Assembly: GCA_041490445.1 (NCBI GenBank)
Contig: JBGPTF010000013.1
Coordinates: 56,509-120,508, forward strand
Origin: JBGPTF01 sp041490445
GTDB lineage: Bacteria; Acidobacteriota; Terriglobia; Acidiferrales; UBA7541
Reading direction: 5' to 3'
DNA: 64,000 bases
In this document: positions 26,106-34,934 of the stretch, one piece after another
How the letters are laid out: each line of letters starts with the position of its first letter
Position numbering within the stretch: the first letter of the stretch is position 1
Position numbers and translations under genes: made by a program
The notes under the pieces: generated by a model
Database searches by the model: none
Told to the model about the DNA's origin: nothing
The model's input: only the letters and a program-made list of their open reading frames with translations

Positions 26106-27089
26106 TTGAAGACTTGCCTGTCTGCGTTTAGCGTTTTCGCGATGTTCGTTGCCTTCGCCACGGCGCCGCTGCACGCACAGCAGTCTGCGTGTGCGACGCG
26201 CACGGTGATTGCAAACGTTTACAACAATAGGGGTGAACCGGTCGCGGGACTCGCTCCTAGCGCCTTTGCGGCGCGATTGCATGGCAAGACTGTGAAGATC
26301 CTATCGGTTTCGACTGATCCTGGCCCGCAACGAATCGTCGTCCTGCTTGATGTTAGCGAAACTATGTTTCCGAACGCTGTCCGCGAACCCGAGTTGGATG
26401 CGGCCAGGGATTTTGTATCTCGGCAGCCATTCGAGAATCCGGTGGCCCTGCTTCTGTTCGCAGACGGTGTCAAAGAACGCTTCACGTTTTCACAAGGCCG
26501 CGAAGCCATTCTACGGAGAATCGAATTCCTGCGAGCCGACCCGAACGTTGCGAGAATGTTCCGCGGCCACGCGGCGGTCTGGGACACCCTCGAACAGGCG
26601 CTGGAGACTCTTGGACCCTTTCGGCAGGGCGACGTGTTCTTCCTGTATTCCTATTGCCTCGATGACACCGGCCGTGGGGACCGGCATAAAATCGCTGATG
26701 CGCTGCATTCTGCTGGCATTCGTTTGTTCGTCATCACGCCACCAGACGCTCCTATCTCGCAATATGAACTATCGGAGACGAGCGAAGAATTGCTGACTCT
26801 TGCGCGGGACACAGGCGGCGCATTTGGTATCAGCGGGGAAGAGATAACTTCACCTGGCGGAGCGATCCTCCTGCCCCCGCAGCGTGGAGAAATGCAGCAG
26901 AACCTCGATTTTTTGCAGAGCATGATTAACCTGCCTTACAGGCTGGAACTGGAACTGCCGGAAGAGATTCGCAAGCCACAGAAATGGGACTTGGAGCTGA
27001 CCAGAACTCCTAGGGTAAAGAAGGAAAGATGGCGTGTTTCGTACCAGCGCAGGCTTTTTCCCTGCGCTTTGAACGCGCCGAAGAAGTGA
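26106..27089 (+). CDS. Exported von Willebrand factor A-domain protein
   Basis: 327 residues from a TTG at 26106, eight bases after GGAGAGG; the long upstream extension of the frame covers ruvX in antisense and is rejected. A signal peptide ends at TAPLHAQQ. A VWA domain spans about 75-270: IVVLLDVSETM (a DxS-x-S-like MIDAS with Glu-Thr in place of the second Ser), FADGVKERF and FVITPPDAPIS. About 60 residues with beta strands follow. Secreted VWA proteins of this VWFA-related type are common in acidobacteria; binding partners are unknown. AT-richer than the flanking genes. Confidence 0.75.
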   Translation: MKTCLSAFSVFAMFVAFATAPLHAQQSACATRTVIANVYNNRGEPVAGLAPSAFAARLHGKTVKILSVSTDPGPQRIVVLLDVSETMFPNAVREPELDAARDFVSRQPFENPVALLLFADGVKERFTFSQGREAILRRIEFLRADPNVARMFRGHAAVWDTLEQALETLGPFRQGDVFFLYSYCLDDTGRGDRHKIADALHSAGIRLFVITPPDAPISQYELSETSEELLTLARDTGGAFGISGEEITSPGGAILLPPQRGEMQQNLDFLQSMINLPYRLELELPEEIRKPQKWDLELTRTPRVKKERWRVSYQRRLFPCALNAPKK

Positions 27090-27114
27090 GCCATTGGAGC
27101 ATCGCCTTTTGTAG

Positions 27115-27158
27115 GGGCGGCTCGCGTGTCCCGAGCGGAGCCAAGGGGCGAACCGCCC
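27115..27158. terminator. Hairpin between convergent genes
   Basis: Inverted repeat GGGCGGCTCGC (27115-27125) and GCGAACCGCCC (27148-27158), 11-base arms with one mismatch, between the VWA gene (plus) and the M28 peptidase gene (minus). No long T-run follows, so it is a possible bidirectional or Rho-dependent end, or a dispersed repeat of the kind found between acidobacterial genes. Confidence 0.45.
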
Positions 27159-27182
27159 TTCTGAGGAGGTTTCACCGAATCG

Positions 27183-28745
27183 TTACGGCTGCCGGCCGCG
27201 GGCGCCGCTTGCCCACATGGGCCACAGGCCCATCTGCTTCATCTGCTCCTCGAGACCTGTTTCCTTCAACAGCGTTTCGACTTCCGCGCGCGATTGCCGC
27301 GGTCCGAGCCTCTCGGCGCGGTCGGCGATGCCGAACGCGGTCAGCGCCGCCAGCGCGGTGTGCTTCTTGAGCTGCGCGAGATCCACCTTGTCGAACGTGT
27401 CCGACGCCGCGTGGTAATTGATCATGTAGTTCGCCGGCTCCTGATTCGCCACCAGCGTCGGCACGCCTTCGAGCAGGAAATCGAAATTGTCGGTGCCCAA
27501 CTCCGCGTCGAGCGTGTGATCGTTCGCGCCCAGCGGTTCGGCGGGCTTCAGCGCGTCGCGGACCGCGTCGAGCACGTCCTTCCGTCCGCCGACCTGATAG
27601 CCGGTGACGCGGCCGATCCCTGAGTCGAAAATAATCGCTGTCACCATGCGGTCGAGCTCGGCGCGATGCGCCTTCGCGTACGCCCACGACCCCAGCATGC
27701 CCTGCTCCTCACCGGTGAACAGCGCGAACCGGATCGAGCGCCGCGGGCGCACGCCCGACGCGTGGATCACGCGCGCTGCGTCAATCACCATCGCCGCGTT
27801 GCAGCCATTGTCGAGCGCGCCGGTGCCCAGCTCCCAGGAATCCAGGTGCGCGCCGAGAATGACGAACTCGTCCGGCTTCTCCCGCCCGCGAATTTCCGCC
27901 ACCACGTTTTCCGATTCCACCGGCCCGGTCACGCGGTTCGGCATCACGAAGCGGACGCGCACCCTTTGCCCCACGGCAAGGAAGCGCGCGATGCGCTCCG
28001 CATCTTCGCGCACCACCACCGCCTGCGGCAGGCGCTCGGGCGTGCCGTCGAGCGCCAGCGTGTGGCGATAGAGCAGCAGGTTCGGCCGCGACGACATCCA
28101 GAAAATCGCCGCCGCGCCCGCTTTCACCGCCCGGCCGATGATCGCAGGGCCCTGCATGTATTCGTTGAAGAGATCCTCAAAGGTTTGCAGAAACTCGCTG
28201 TGCACCAGGACGATCGCGCCCTTCGCCGCATCACCCGCGCGCGCAAAGCCGGCGTCGTCTCCCTTGCCCACGTCCACGATTTCGGCGGTGATGCCGTCCT
28301 CCGGTGTGGGCGGCGACCAGCCGATCGAAACCAGCCGCACCGGAAACGGCGCCGGCCCCAGCACGTCCACGCGGGTCCGTCCTTCGCTCCAACCCGAGGC
28401 CACGGTGAATTTTTCCGTATGCACTTCGTCAACGCCCGCGCGGCGAAACGCTTCCACGCCCCAGCCCACGGCCTTGTCCGCCGCCGCCGAGCCCGTCACG
28501 CGCCCGCCGATTTCATCCGTCAACCGGCGGAGATTTTCTTCGAGCGGCGAAACTCCCAGCGCGCTCTGGATCATCTGCGGCGCCACGTCGGCGCAGGATT
28601 TTTCGACCGAGCACGACCCTTCGCCCTTGGGAGGCTGCGGGCCGGGGTTTGTCTTCACTGGCGGAAGCTGTGCCGAGACAGGAAGCAGCGCGGCAAGGAA
28701 GCAGAGAAGCAGGGAGGCAAAGATAAACCCGGTGCGTCGCGGCAT
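27183..28745 (-). CDS. Exported M28-family zinc aminopeptidase
   Basis: 520 residues from the ATG at 28745, eight bases after GGAGG. A signal peptide ends at ALLPVSAQ. A PA-type insert (about 120-270) precedes the M28 catalytic domain. Metal ligands are visible: His in LGAHLDSW, Asp in GALDNGCNAA, Glu-Glu in FTGEEQGMLGS, Asp in GTDNFDFLL and His in MINYHAASDTF. It should hydrolyse N-terminal residues of peptides outside the inner membrane. The C-terminal 60 residues are helical. It stands alone, convergent with the VWA gene. Confidence 0.9.
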   Translation of the reverse strand: MPRRTGFIFASLLLCFLAALLPVSAQLPPVKTNPGPQPPKGEGSCSVEKSCADVAPQMIQSALGVSPLEENLRRLTDEIGGRVTGSAAADKAVGWGVEAFRRAGVDEVHTEKFTVASGWSEGRTRVDVLGPAPFPVRLVSIGWSPPTPEDGITAEIVDVGKGDDAGFARAGDAAKGAIVLVHSEFLQTFEDLFNEYMQGPAIIGRAVKAGAAAIFWMSSRPNLLLYRHTLALDGTPERLPQAVVVREDAERIARFLAVGQRVRVRFVMPNRVTGPVESENVVAEIRGREKPDEFVILGAHLDSWELGTGALDNGCNAAMVIDAARVIHASGVRPRRSIRFALFTGEEQGMLGSWAYAKAHRAELDRMVTAIIFDSGIGRVTGYQVGGRKDVLDAVRDALKPAEPLGANDHTLDAELGTDNFDFLLEGVPTLVANQEPANYMINYHAASDTFDKVDLAQLKKHTALAALTAFGIADRAERLGPRQSRAEVETLLKETGLEEQMKQMGLWPMWASGARGRQP

Positions 28746-28830
28746 TGTGTGATTCCTCCGCGGCTGCGGTGTCGCAGCCATGAATTCGTCCGCGGATTAT
28801 AGCGTAACCGCCGGTGGAATCCGCGCGTTG

Positions 28831-29688
28831 CTAGCGCGCTGCAAGGACGGCGTCGGTGACGCGCGCGACCTGCACCATCTCCGCTACATCATGGACGCGC
28901 ACGATGTGCGCCCCGCCCAGAATGCTTGCCGCGACGGTGGCGGCTGTGCCCCAGATGCGCTCGGCGGGCGCCGCGCCGCCAAGCGTGTGCCCCAGAAACG
29001 ATTTTCGCGACGCGCCGACCAGAATCGGGCAGCCCAGCCGCGCAAGCTCGGGCAGGCGCGCCAGCAATTCGTAATTCTGCTCGTAGCTCTTGCCGAAGCC
29101 AATGCCGGGATCGAGGATAATCTGCGACTTCGGCACGCCTGCCTTCCGCGCGCGCGCGAAGGCCGCTCGCAGGCCGCTCGTCACGTCGCGCAACACGTTG
29201 TGCGCGAATGGAAGCTTCTGCATCGTTTTCGGCTCGCCGCGCATGTGCATCAGGACCAGCGGCACGCGCGACTTCTTCGCGACATTGGCAATCGCGGGAT
29301 CGGCGCGCAGCGCCGTCACGTCATTGATGAGTTCGGCGCCGGCAGCGATCGCAGCTTCGGCGACGGTAGATTTGCGCGTGTCAATCGAGAGGGAGATTTT
29401 CAGCCGTCCGCGCAGCTTTTCAAGCACGGGCAGGACGCGCGCGAGTTCTTCCTCCGCCGAAGTATCTTCAGAACCCGGCCGCGTGGATTCGCCACCGATG
29501 TCTATGATGTCGGCGCCCTGCGTTTCCATCTCGAGCGCGCGTTCGACGGCTCGCTCGGTGTCGTGGAATTGCCCTCCGTCGGAAAAACTGTCAGGCGTGA
29601 CGTTCAACACACCCATCACCAGCGTGCGCTCGCCGAGGACGAGCGTCCGCGACGGAAGCCGCAGCCGGTACTTTTTCCTCCGAAACAT
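28831..29688 (-). CDS. folP: Dihydropteroate synthase
   Basis: 285 residues, family length. It condenses p-aminobenzoate with dihydropterin pyrophosphate in folate synthesis. Motifs: MGVLNVTPDSFSDGGQF, DIIDIGGESTRPGS, the Asn-Asp of ELINDVTAL, VLMHMRGEPKTMQ and IILDPGIGFGKSYEQN. The C-terminal SxRxH motif is seen as IVRVHDVAEM. Monocistronic as far as can be seen; ftsH often lies next to folP in other bacteria, and here tilS-hpt-ftsH is just upstream. Confidence 0.95.
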   Translation of the reverse strand: MFRRKKYRLRLPSRTLVLGERTLVMGVLNVTPDSFSDGGQFHDTERAVERALEMETQGADIIDIGGESTRPGSEDTSAEEELARVLPVLEKLRGRLKISLSIDTRKSTVAEAAIAAGAELINDVTALRADPAIANVAKKSRVPLVLMHMRGEPKTMQKLPFAHNVLRDVTSGLRAAFARARKAGVPKSQIILDPGIGFGKSYEQNYELLARLPELARLGCPILVGASRKSFLGHTLGGAAPAERIWGTAATVAASILGGAHIVRVHDVAEMVQVARVTDAVLAAR

Positions 29689-29909
29689 GAAGGCATGATT
29701 AGACCACAGTGCGGGAATTGGCAGAAAGGGTGGAGGATGCCAAGGCCCGTTGGGTGAGATCCTTCTTCGGCCCGACTGAACCAGCTCTCAGGAAGACCCA
29801 TCCGCTCGACACAGCACCCCTTCAGGCTACTTGTCATCCAGAGCAAGGCGAAGGGTCCCAGCGTAACGCATAGCTGGTGAAGTCTTTCGCTGCTCTGCCG
29901 GGCGCAGTG
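29689..29909. other. Intergenic region with dispersed repeat
   Basis: About 220 bases without a gene. At 29832-29862 it carries TGTCATCCAGAGCAAGGCG and following bases, resembling the TGTCATCCTGAGCGAAGCG-type repeats that are scattered between genes in several acidobacteria. It presumably also contains the folP promoter. Confidence 0.45.
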
Positions 29910-30218
29910 TCAATCCAGATCAAAATCGCGGAGGGGCTTTTCGACCGGCTGGTCCTTGGCTTTCTTCAGGCTCTCGCGGAATTTCCGCTCGAGCACGTCT
30001 TCCTTCGTTCGTTCCGCTTCGACAGACTCGCGGAATTTCGCTTCGACGCGTTCCGCCTGCTCGCGCAACAAGCGCGCCGTGTCGTCCAGGTCCACCGATG
30101 GCGGCGGCTTCGGCGGGGATACATGTGAAAGCACGACGGCAAGCTCCGGGTCCACCGTGAGCTTCGCCTGGCAGCACGGGCAGGCAACTTCAATCGGCGC
30201 GGGCGGCTTCTTCGCCAT
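29910..30218 (-). CDS. Small protein with single CxxC ribbon and coiled-coil-like tail
   Basis: 102 residues. The head contains VACPCCQAKLTVDPE, half of a zinc-ribbon-like knuckle (CPCC); no second Cys pair is present, so metal binding would need a dimer. Residues about 45-100 are charged, Glu/Lys/Arg-rich and helical, a probable coiled coil, ending RDFDLD. It follows ftsH but lies beyond the ftsH terminator, so it should have its own promoter. Confidence 0.6.
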   Translation of the reverse strand: MAKKPPAPIEVACPCCQAKLTVDPELAVVLSHVSPPKPPPSVDLDDTARLLREQAERVEAKFRESVEAERTKEDVLERKFRESLKKAKDQPVEKPLRDFDLD

Positions 30219-30304
30219 GCCGCTATTCTACGCCCATTTTGCGAGGCTTGACCGAAGCGTGAAGCTTGGAAAAACGCTCGGGAAGTGAGAAACAGGACGC
30301 GCAG

Positions 30305-30344
30305 AAATAAAAATGCCCGGCGCCGTATTGCGTTGCGCCGGGCA
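30305..30344 (-). terminator. Rho-independent terminator of the tilS-hpt-ftsH operon
   Basis: On the minus strand a perfect 10-base stem, TGCCCGGCGC (30344-30335) and GCGCCGGGCA (30323-30314), with an 11-base loop, is followed directly by TTTTTATTTC. It lies about 24 bases past the ftsH stop. Confidence 0.92.
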
Positions 30345-30367
30345 ATCCCTGCGGTGATGGACTCTGA

Positions 30368-32305
30368 TTACGCCGGAGCGGGCTTTTCGCCCTTGGCAAG
30401 ACCGGGCATGGACCGCGGTTCCGGACGCAGCGTGAGCTGCGGTTCCTTCGTGGGCACCGGCGGCGCCGCGGAGGGCGGCTTGACCTTTTCGGGCAGCGGC
30501 TTGCCTTCGACCAGCAGCTTGAGCTCGCTCGCGTCGAGCACTTCGCGGTCGAGCAGCGCCTGCGCCACCCGCTCGAGTGCCTCGCGATTGGTTTCGAGAA
30601 GCGTCCGCGCGCGCGTGTAGCTTTCGGTGACGATCACCCGGACTTCCTGGTCGATCTTGATCGCCGTGTCTTCCGAATAGTCGCGGTGCTGCGCAATCTC
30701 GCGGCCGAGAAAGATCTGCTCTTCCTTCTTGCCGAACGTGAGCGGGCCGAGCGTGCTCATGCCCCACTCGCAGACCATCTCCCGCGCGATTTCGGTGGCG
30801 CGCTCGATGTCGTTGCCCGCGCCGGTCGTGAGATGGTTCAGGAAAATTTCCTCGGCGGCCCGCCCGCCCATCAGCACGGTCAGTTGCGCTTCGAGGAATT
30901 CCTTCGTGTAGGTATGCTTGTCGTCGATCGGGAGCTGCATGGTGACGCCCAGCGCCATGCCGCGCGGGATGATCGTCACCTTGTGCAGGGGATCGGCGCC
31001 CGGCGTCATGGTGGCCACCAGAGCGTGGCCCGCCTCGTGATACGCCGTGTTCCTCTTCTCTTCTTCGGAGAGGATCATGGACTTCCGTTCGACGCCCATC
31101 AGGACTTTGTCCTTGGACATTTCGAAGTCCACCATCATGACGAACTTGCGGTTCTGCCGCGCGGCCCACAGCGCCGCTTCGTTCACCAGGTTCGCCAGAT
31201 CCGCGCCGGAAAAGCCCGGCGTGCCGCGCGCGATCACGGAAAGATCCACGTCCTCGGAAATTGGCACCTTGCGCGTGTGCACGCGGAGAATTTCTTCGCG
31301 GCCTCGCACGTCCGGCCGCGGCACCACCACACGCCGGTCGAAGCGTCCCGGCCGCAACAGCGCCGGGTCCAGCACGTCCGGCCGGTTCGTCGCGGCGATC
31401 AGGATCACGCCTTCGTTCGATTCGAAGCCGTCCATTTCGACGAGCAGCGCGTTCAGCGTCTGTTCGCGCTCATCGTGCCCGCCGCCGAGGCCCGCGCCGC
31501 GATGCCGGCCGACCGCGTCGATTTCGTCAATGAAGATGATGCACGGCGCGTTCTTCTTGCCCTGTTCGAAAAGGTCGCGCACGCGGCTCGCGCCCACGCC
31601 GACAAACATTTCGACGAAATCCGAGCCGGAGATGGAGAAGAACGGCACGTTCGCCTCGCCCGCGATGGCCCGCGCGAGCAGCGTCTTCCCGGTGCCCGGC
31701 GGCCCGACGAGCAGCACTCCCTTCGGGATGCGTCCGCCGAGCTTCTGGAATTTCTGCGGGTCCTTCAGGAAGTCGATGATTTCCTGCAGCTCTTCCTTCG
31801 CCTCGTCAATTCCGGCGACGTCCTTGAACGTGGCTTTCTTCTGTTGCGCCGTCAACAGCCGTGCGCGGGATTTTCCGAAGCTGAGCGCCTTGTTTCCGCC
31901 CGCCTGCATCTGCCGCATCATGAAGATCCAGATCGCCACCAACAGAAGGATCGGCGCGGCGTTCACCAGCACGATGAACCAATCGGCGCGGCTCACTTCC
32001 TTGATGTTGATCAGCACGCCCTTTTCTTCGAGGGACTTGGTGATGTCGGGGATGGAGGAGTTGGCAACCGTCACGCTGCGGAATTTTCCGCCTTCGCGGT
32101 ATTCGCCCTGAATTTCGGCGCTGTTCTGCGAAAGGTAGATCGTCACTTCTTTGATGTTGCCCGACTGGATCTGCGCGAGAAACTTCGTGTAGCTCGGCTC
32201 ATCGTCATGGGCCGATTGCCCGCCCGTGGATGCCATCTTCCACAGCACCACCGCGAGCAGGATCATGAATAGCCAAAAAAGAATAGTGCGTACGGTTGAG
32301 TTCAC
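30368..32305 (-). CDS. ftsH: ATP-dependent zinc metalloprotease FtsH
   Basis: 645 residues. Two membrane helices (about 7-24 and 109-130) enclose a periplasmic domain. The AAA+ module has Walker A GPPGTGKT (201-208), Walker B IIFIDEIDAVGR and the second region of homology ending ALLRPGRFDRR. The protease has HEAGH (423-427) and a downstream metal-ligand Asp. It degrades membrane and some soluble proteins as a hexamer in the inner membrane. Pro-rich C-terminal tail. It is the last gene of tilS-hpt-ftsH and is followed by a strong terminator. Confidence 0.97.
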   Translation of the reverse strand: MNSTVRTILFWLFMILLAVVLWKMASTGGQSAHDDEPSYTKFLAQIQSGNIKEVTIYLSQNSAEIQGEYREGGKFRSVTVANSSIPDITKSLEEKGVLINIKEVSRADWFIVLVNAAPILLLVAIWIFMMRQMQAGGNKALSFGKSRARLLTAQQKKATFKDVAGIDEAKEELQEIIDFLKDPQKFQKLGGRIPKGVLLVGPPGTGKTLLARAIAGEANVPFFSISGSDFVEMFVGVGASRVRDLFEQGKKNAPCIIFIDEIDAVGRHRGAGLGGGHDEREQTLNALLVEMDGFESNEGVILIAATNRPDVLDPALLRPGRFDRRVVVPRPDVRGREEILRVHTRKVPISEDVDLSVIARGTPGFSGADLANLVNEAALWAARQNRKFVMMVDFEMSKDKVLMGVERKSMILSEEEKRNTAYHEAGHALVATMTPGADPLHKVTIIPRGMALGVTMQLPIDDKHTYTKEFLEAQLTVLMGGRAAEEIFLNHLTTGAGNDIERATEIAREMVCEWGMSTLGPLTFGKKEEQIFLGREIAQHRDYSEDTAIKIDQEVRVIVTESYTRARTLLETNREALERVAQALLDREVLDASELKLLVEGKPLPEKVKPPSAAPPVPTKEPQLTLRPEPRSMPGLAKGEKPAPA

Positions 32306-32329
32306 TGGATTACCTCACACTTCTGGCCC

Positions 32330-32899
32330 TTACGTCCCTTGCCGCCGGCGCCGGCGACCTGGCCCGGCGCGACGCGCCGGCCGGGCAGCGGATTCGGCGA
32401 GACCCACATAGGGCAAATTTCGAAACATCCCTTTCCGTCCTGCCAGTCCATAACCCACCCAGTATTTAGACGCCGCAGCAAACCCAGTGTACTTGGGCTG
32501 CAGGTCCACCTTGCGCTCCTGCGGCTTATCGAACAACACAGCCAGGCGCAACGAGCGCGGCCTGCCCTCTTCCAGCCGCCGGAGCAGGAATTCCTGCGTC
32601 ACCCCGGTGTGCAGTACGGCGTCCACGATCAGGACGTCGCGGCCGGCCAGATTGGGCTGCGGACTGAAAAATATCTCGCGCCGCTCGTAGCCGCCCATCT
32701 GCACTTCGCGCATTTCCGACCGCACAAAATGGCAGACCACCGGCAGAGAAATGTGCCGTACCAGGTCCGCCCCGAACACGAACGCGTTCTCCAGGATGAC
32801 GACGACATCCAGCGTCCGTCCGCGGTAATCCCTCGTGATCTCGTGGCCCAATCGGGCAACTCGTGACGCAAGCCGTTGTTTGGTGAAGGCAACCTTCAC
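32330..32899 (-). CDS. hpt: Hypoxanthine phosphoribosyltransferase-like protein with altered PRPP loop
   Basis: 189 residues. Fold and position (tilS-hpt-ftsH) identify it as Hpt, as do the FDKPQERKVDLQPKYTGF and VGYGLAGRKGMFRNLPYVG segments. The PRPP-binding loop, normally like V-E-D-I-I-D-T-G-x-T, reads VLIVDAVLHTGVT: the acidic pair is changed to Asp-Ala and the catalytic-base Asp before TG is His. The frame is clean, so the changes look real. It may be catalytically altered or act in another way. The last 20 residues are very basic. Start of the next gene, ftsH, is 24 bases on. Confidence 0.85.
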   Translation of the reverse strand: MKVAFTKQRLASRVARLGHEITRDYRGRTLDVVVILENAFVFGADLVRHISLPVVCHFVRSEMREVQMGGYERREIFFSPQPNLAGRDVLIVDAVLHTGVTQEFLLRRLEEGRPRSLRLAVLFDKPQERKVDLQPKYTGFAAASKYWVGYGLAGRKGMFRNLPYVGLAESAARPARRAGPGRRRRRQGT

Positions 32900-32906
32900 G
32901 GCAGCC

Positions 32907-34367
32907 TCACAGCCCCTCTTCTGCGATCACAAGACCCTTCCGCGTCTCACGTCCGGCGGCAAACTCTTCAGCCGGGGGCATGCCCCGCACCCAGGCCAGC
33001 TTTCCGGCGCTGGTCAGCACCGGCCACCGAGCCCGTTCGCGGACGGCAATCCTGTCTTTCAGGAAGAGTTGCTTCAGCTTTCGCACCCCGCCCCGCCCGC
33101 GAGGGCGATAGGCGTCACCGGGACGCCAGTTCCGCAAGACTAGGGGACTGCGGAGCCGGTCCGCATCGAGGGCTTCGACCGCCCTTTTAGTGTCGCGCGC
33201 GCACGCAGGCCAGTCAATCAATTTCAGTTGGAAGCGCCGCCCTACTTCGGGAACCGCAATCATCGCCGATCCCGATGCCGGCAGCTCCACTACATACTGA
33301 TACGAATCAGCGTCCGCGCCGGTTTCCTCTGCCTGTGCTGTTTGCTCGGCGCTGGGTGCCGACGAAAAGAGCAGGCGATCGAAGATTTTTTCGATGACGA
33401 CGCCGGGCAGTTGAATCCGCCGGCCGCTCGAGGATTCGCGGGCCAGGTAAAGCACGTCGAGGACGTGCCGGATGGTGATGCCGGAGCGGTCGCCGCGAAG
33501 TTCCTCAAGGATGCGGCGAACCAGGCGCTGGGATAGAGCGCGCACTTCCTCCGGCGCAAGCCGCAGTGGCGAGAGCAGGTCCGGGATGCCAAGCGAGATT
33601 CCTTCTTCGCTTCGCGTGGCCAGCGTGCGGAAACGATCTTCCACGAGCACTGCCCACAGTTTCTCGTCCTCCCGCGCTAGATCTCCAAGGGCGTTCAGGC
33701 GCTCCACGATCGCGGGGTTATATTTCTCTTCCAGATCGGGCAGCAAATCGAGCCGGAGCCGCGCCCGGAGCCGGCGCGTATCGCGATTGCTCGCGTCTTC
33801 GCGCCACGCCTGTCCTCGATGCTCCAAAAAAGCGCGCAGCTCCGCGCGCCGGACTTCGATCAACGGCCGCACGACGTGGCCAACCACCGGATAAATCCCG
33901 GCCAGTCCCGTCAAACCTGTGCCGCGAATGATCCGTGCCAGGACCGTCTCTGCCTGGTCGTCAGCGCTGTGTGCCACCGCGACGCGTGTGGCGCGCCCGC
34001 TTTCCACAACGCGCACAAAAAACGCATACCGCAAACGCCGCGCCGCGTCTTCGAGGTTCCAGCCGTGGTTGCGGGCTGCCGCCGCAACGTCCTCTCGTAC
34101 AGAAACAAACTCCAATCCTGCTTCATTCGCCAATTCCGCGACAAACTGCTCATCCACATCCGATTCGGCGCCCCGCAATGCGTGATTGAAGTGCACCACG
34201 CAGAGGGTGATCCCCAGCTCGTTCGCCATGTCCTCCAGCAGCCGCAGTAGCGCCACCGAATCGGCGCCGCCAGAAACGGCCACGGCCACGCGATCGCCCG
34301 CCTGCATCATCCGATGCCGCCGGATCGTATCGAGGACGTGCAGTTGAAGCTTGGTCTTTCGTCTCAT
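32907..34367 (-). CDS. tilS: tRNA(Ile)-lysidine synthetase
   Basis: 486 residues. N-type ATP pyrophosphatase with P-loop AVAVSGGADSVALLRLL and the NHALRGAESDVDE and VAHSADDQAET motifs; a central helical domain; and a C-terminal TilS domain around NWRPGDAYRPRGRGGVRKLK. It converts C34 of the CAU-anticodon tRNA(Ile2) to lysidine so that it reads AUA. First gene of the tilS-hpt-ftsH operon, seven bases before hpt. A CAU tRNA gene lies about 1.9 kb upstream. Confidence 0.95.
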   Translation of the reverse strand: MRRKTKLQLHVLDTIRRHRMMQAGDRVAVAVSGGADSVALLRLLEDMANELGITLCVVHFNHALRGAESDVDEQFVAELANEAGLEFVSVREDVAAAARNHGWNLEDAARRLRYAFFVRVVESGRATRVAVAHSADDQAETVLARIIRGTGLTGLAGIYPVVGHVVRPLIEVRRAELRAFLEHRGQAWREDASNRDTRRLRARLRLDLLPDLEEKYNPAIVERLNALGDLAREDEKLWAVLVEDRFRTLATRSEEGISLGIPDLLSPLRLAPEEVRALSQRLVRRILEELRGDRSGITIRHVLDVLYLARESSSGRRIQLPGVVIEKIFDRLLFSSAPSAEQTAQAEETGADADSYQYVVELPASGSAMIAVPEVGRRFQLKLIDWPACARDTKRAVEALDADRLRSPLVLRNWRPGDAYRPRGRGGVRKLKQLFLKDRIAVRERARWPVLTSAGKLAWVRGMPPAEEFAAGRETRKGLVIAEEGL

Positions 34368-34459
34368 CGGAGGGAGATTCCAGCGCGGAGCGGCGCGTCC
34401 TTTCTATCGTAACAGGCGAGCGCGGCCCGGTACAGCGTCCCTTTGCTTCCCGGGCCAGA

Positions 34460-34498
34460 AAACAAAAATGCCGGCAACCTGCCATCCGGTCGCCGGCA
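34460..34498 (-). terminator. Rho-independent terminator of the 35.6-34.5 kb operon
   Basis: On the minus strand TGCCGGC (34498-34492) pairs with GCCGGCA (34475-34469), followed by TTTTTGTTTTC. It lies just after the stop of the membrane-anchored protein gene ending at 34524 and before tilS. Confidence 0.85.
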
Positions 34499-34523
34499 AA
34501 TCAAAATCCTGAGGCCCTCGCAC

Positions 34524-34934
34524 TCAGCCGCGATCGCTCAACTGTTGGGCCAGCAGGTCACGGCTGTACGCAATCCTGCGATCTAATACGACCGCCGCAA
34601 AGTACGAACAAGTCTGGCGCTCGCGCTCGCTCCAGCCCGCGAGATCTTTGGATACCGCGCGCCCGATTCCCCGCAGCAGATTCAGCAATCGGAAATACAG
34701 ACCCACCAGACGAATGTCCATGCGGTCGTCGCCACGCGCGGGACAGAGACGAACCAATTGCAGCAGCCGCCCGAACTCCTCGCCACCGACCGGCTGTTTA
34801 TCAATGCCCGTCACTTCGCGAACCTGCTCGGAGAGCTCCAGCTTCCTCGACGCGGCAATAATCGAACGGCAATAGGAGACAAAAAACTGCAACAGCGCAG
34901 CCATCGAAATCACCGCGATGAGGGCTGCAATCAT
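34524..34934 (-). CDS. Membrane-anchored protein, unknown
   Basis: 136 residues from the ATG at 34934, which overlaps the stop of the upstream gene (ATGA). One N-terminal membrane helix (about 2-20) is followed by a soluble helical domain: VREVTGIDKQPVGGEEFGR, LYFRLLNLLRGIGRAVSKDL and a final DRRIAYSRDLLAQQL. No family recognised. It is translated with the seven-helix protein upstream, so they may form a complex. A strong terminator follows. Confidence 0.7.
   Translation of the reverse strand: MIAALIAVISMAALLQFFVSYCRSIIAASRKLELSEQVREVTGIDKQPVGGEEFGRLLQLVRLCPARGDDRMDIRLVGLYFRLLNLLRGIGRAVSKDLAGWSERERQTCSYFAAVVLDRRIAYSRDLLAQQLSDRG

Noticed and set aside
30686..32272. A 528-codon open frame on the plus strand across ftsH
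   Set aside because: Antisense to a full-length FtsH with all motifs; composition is typical of a shadow frame.
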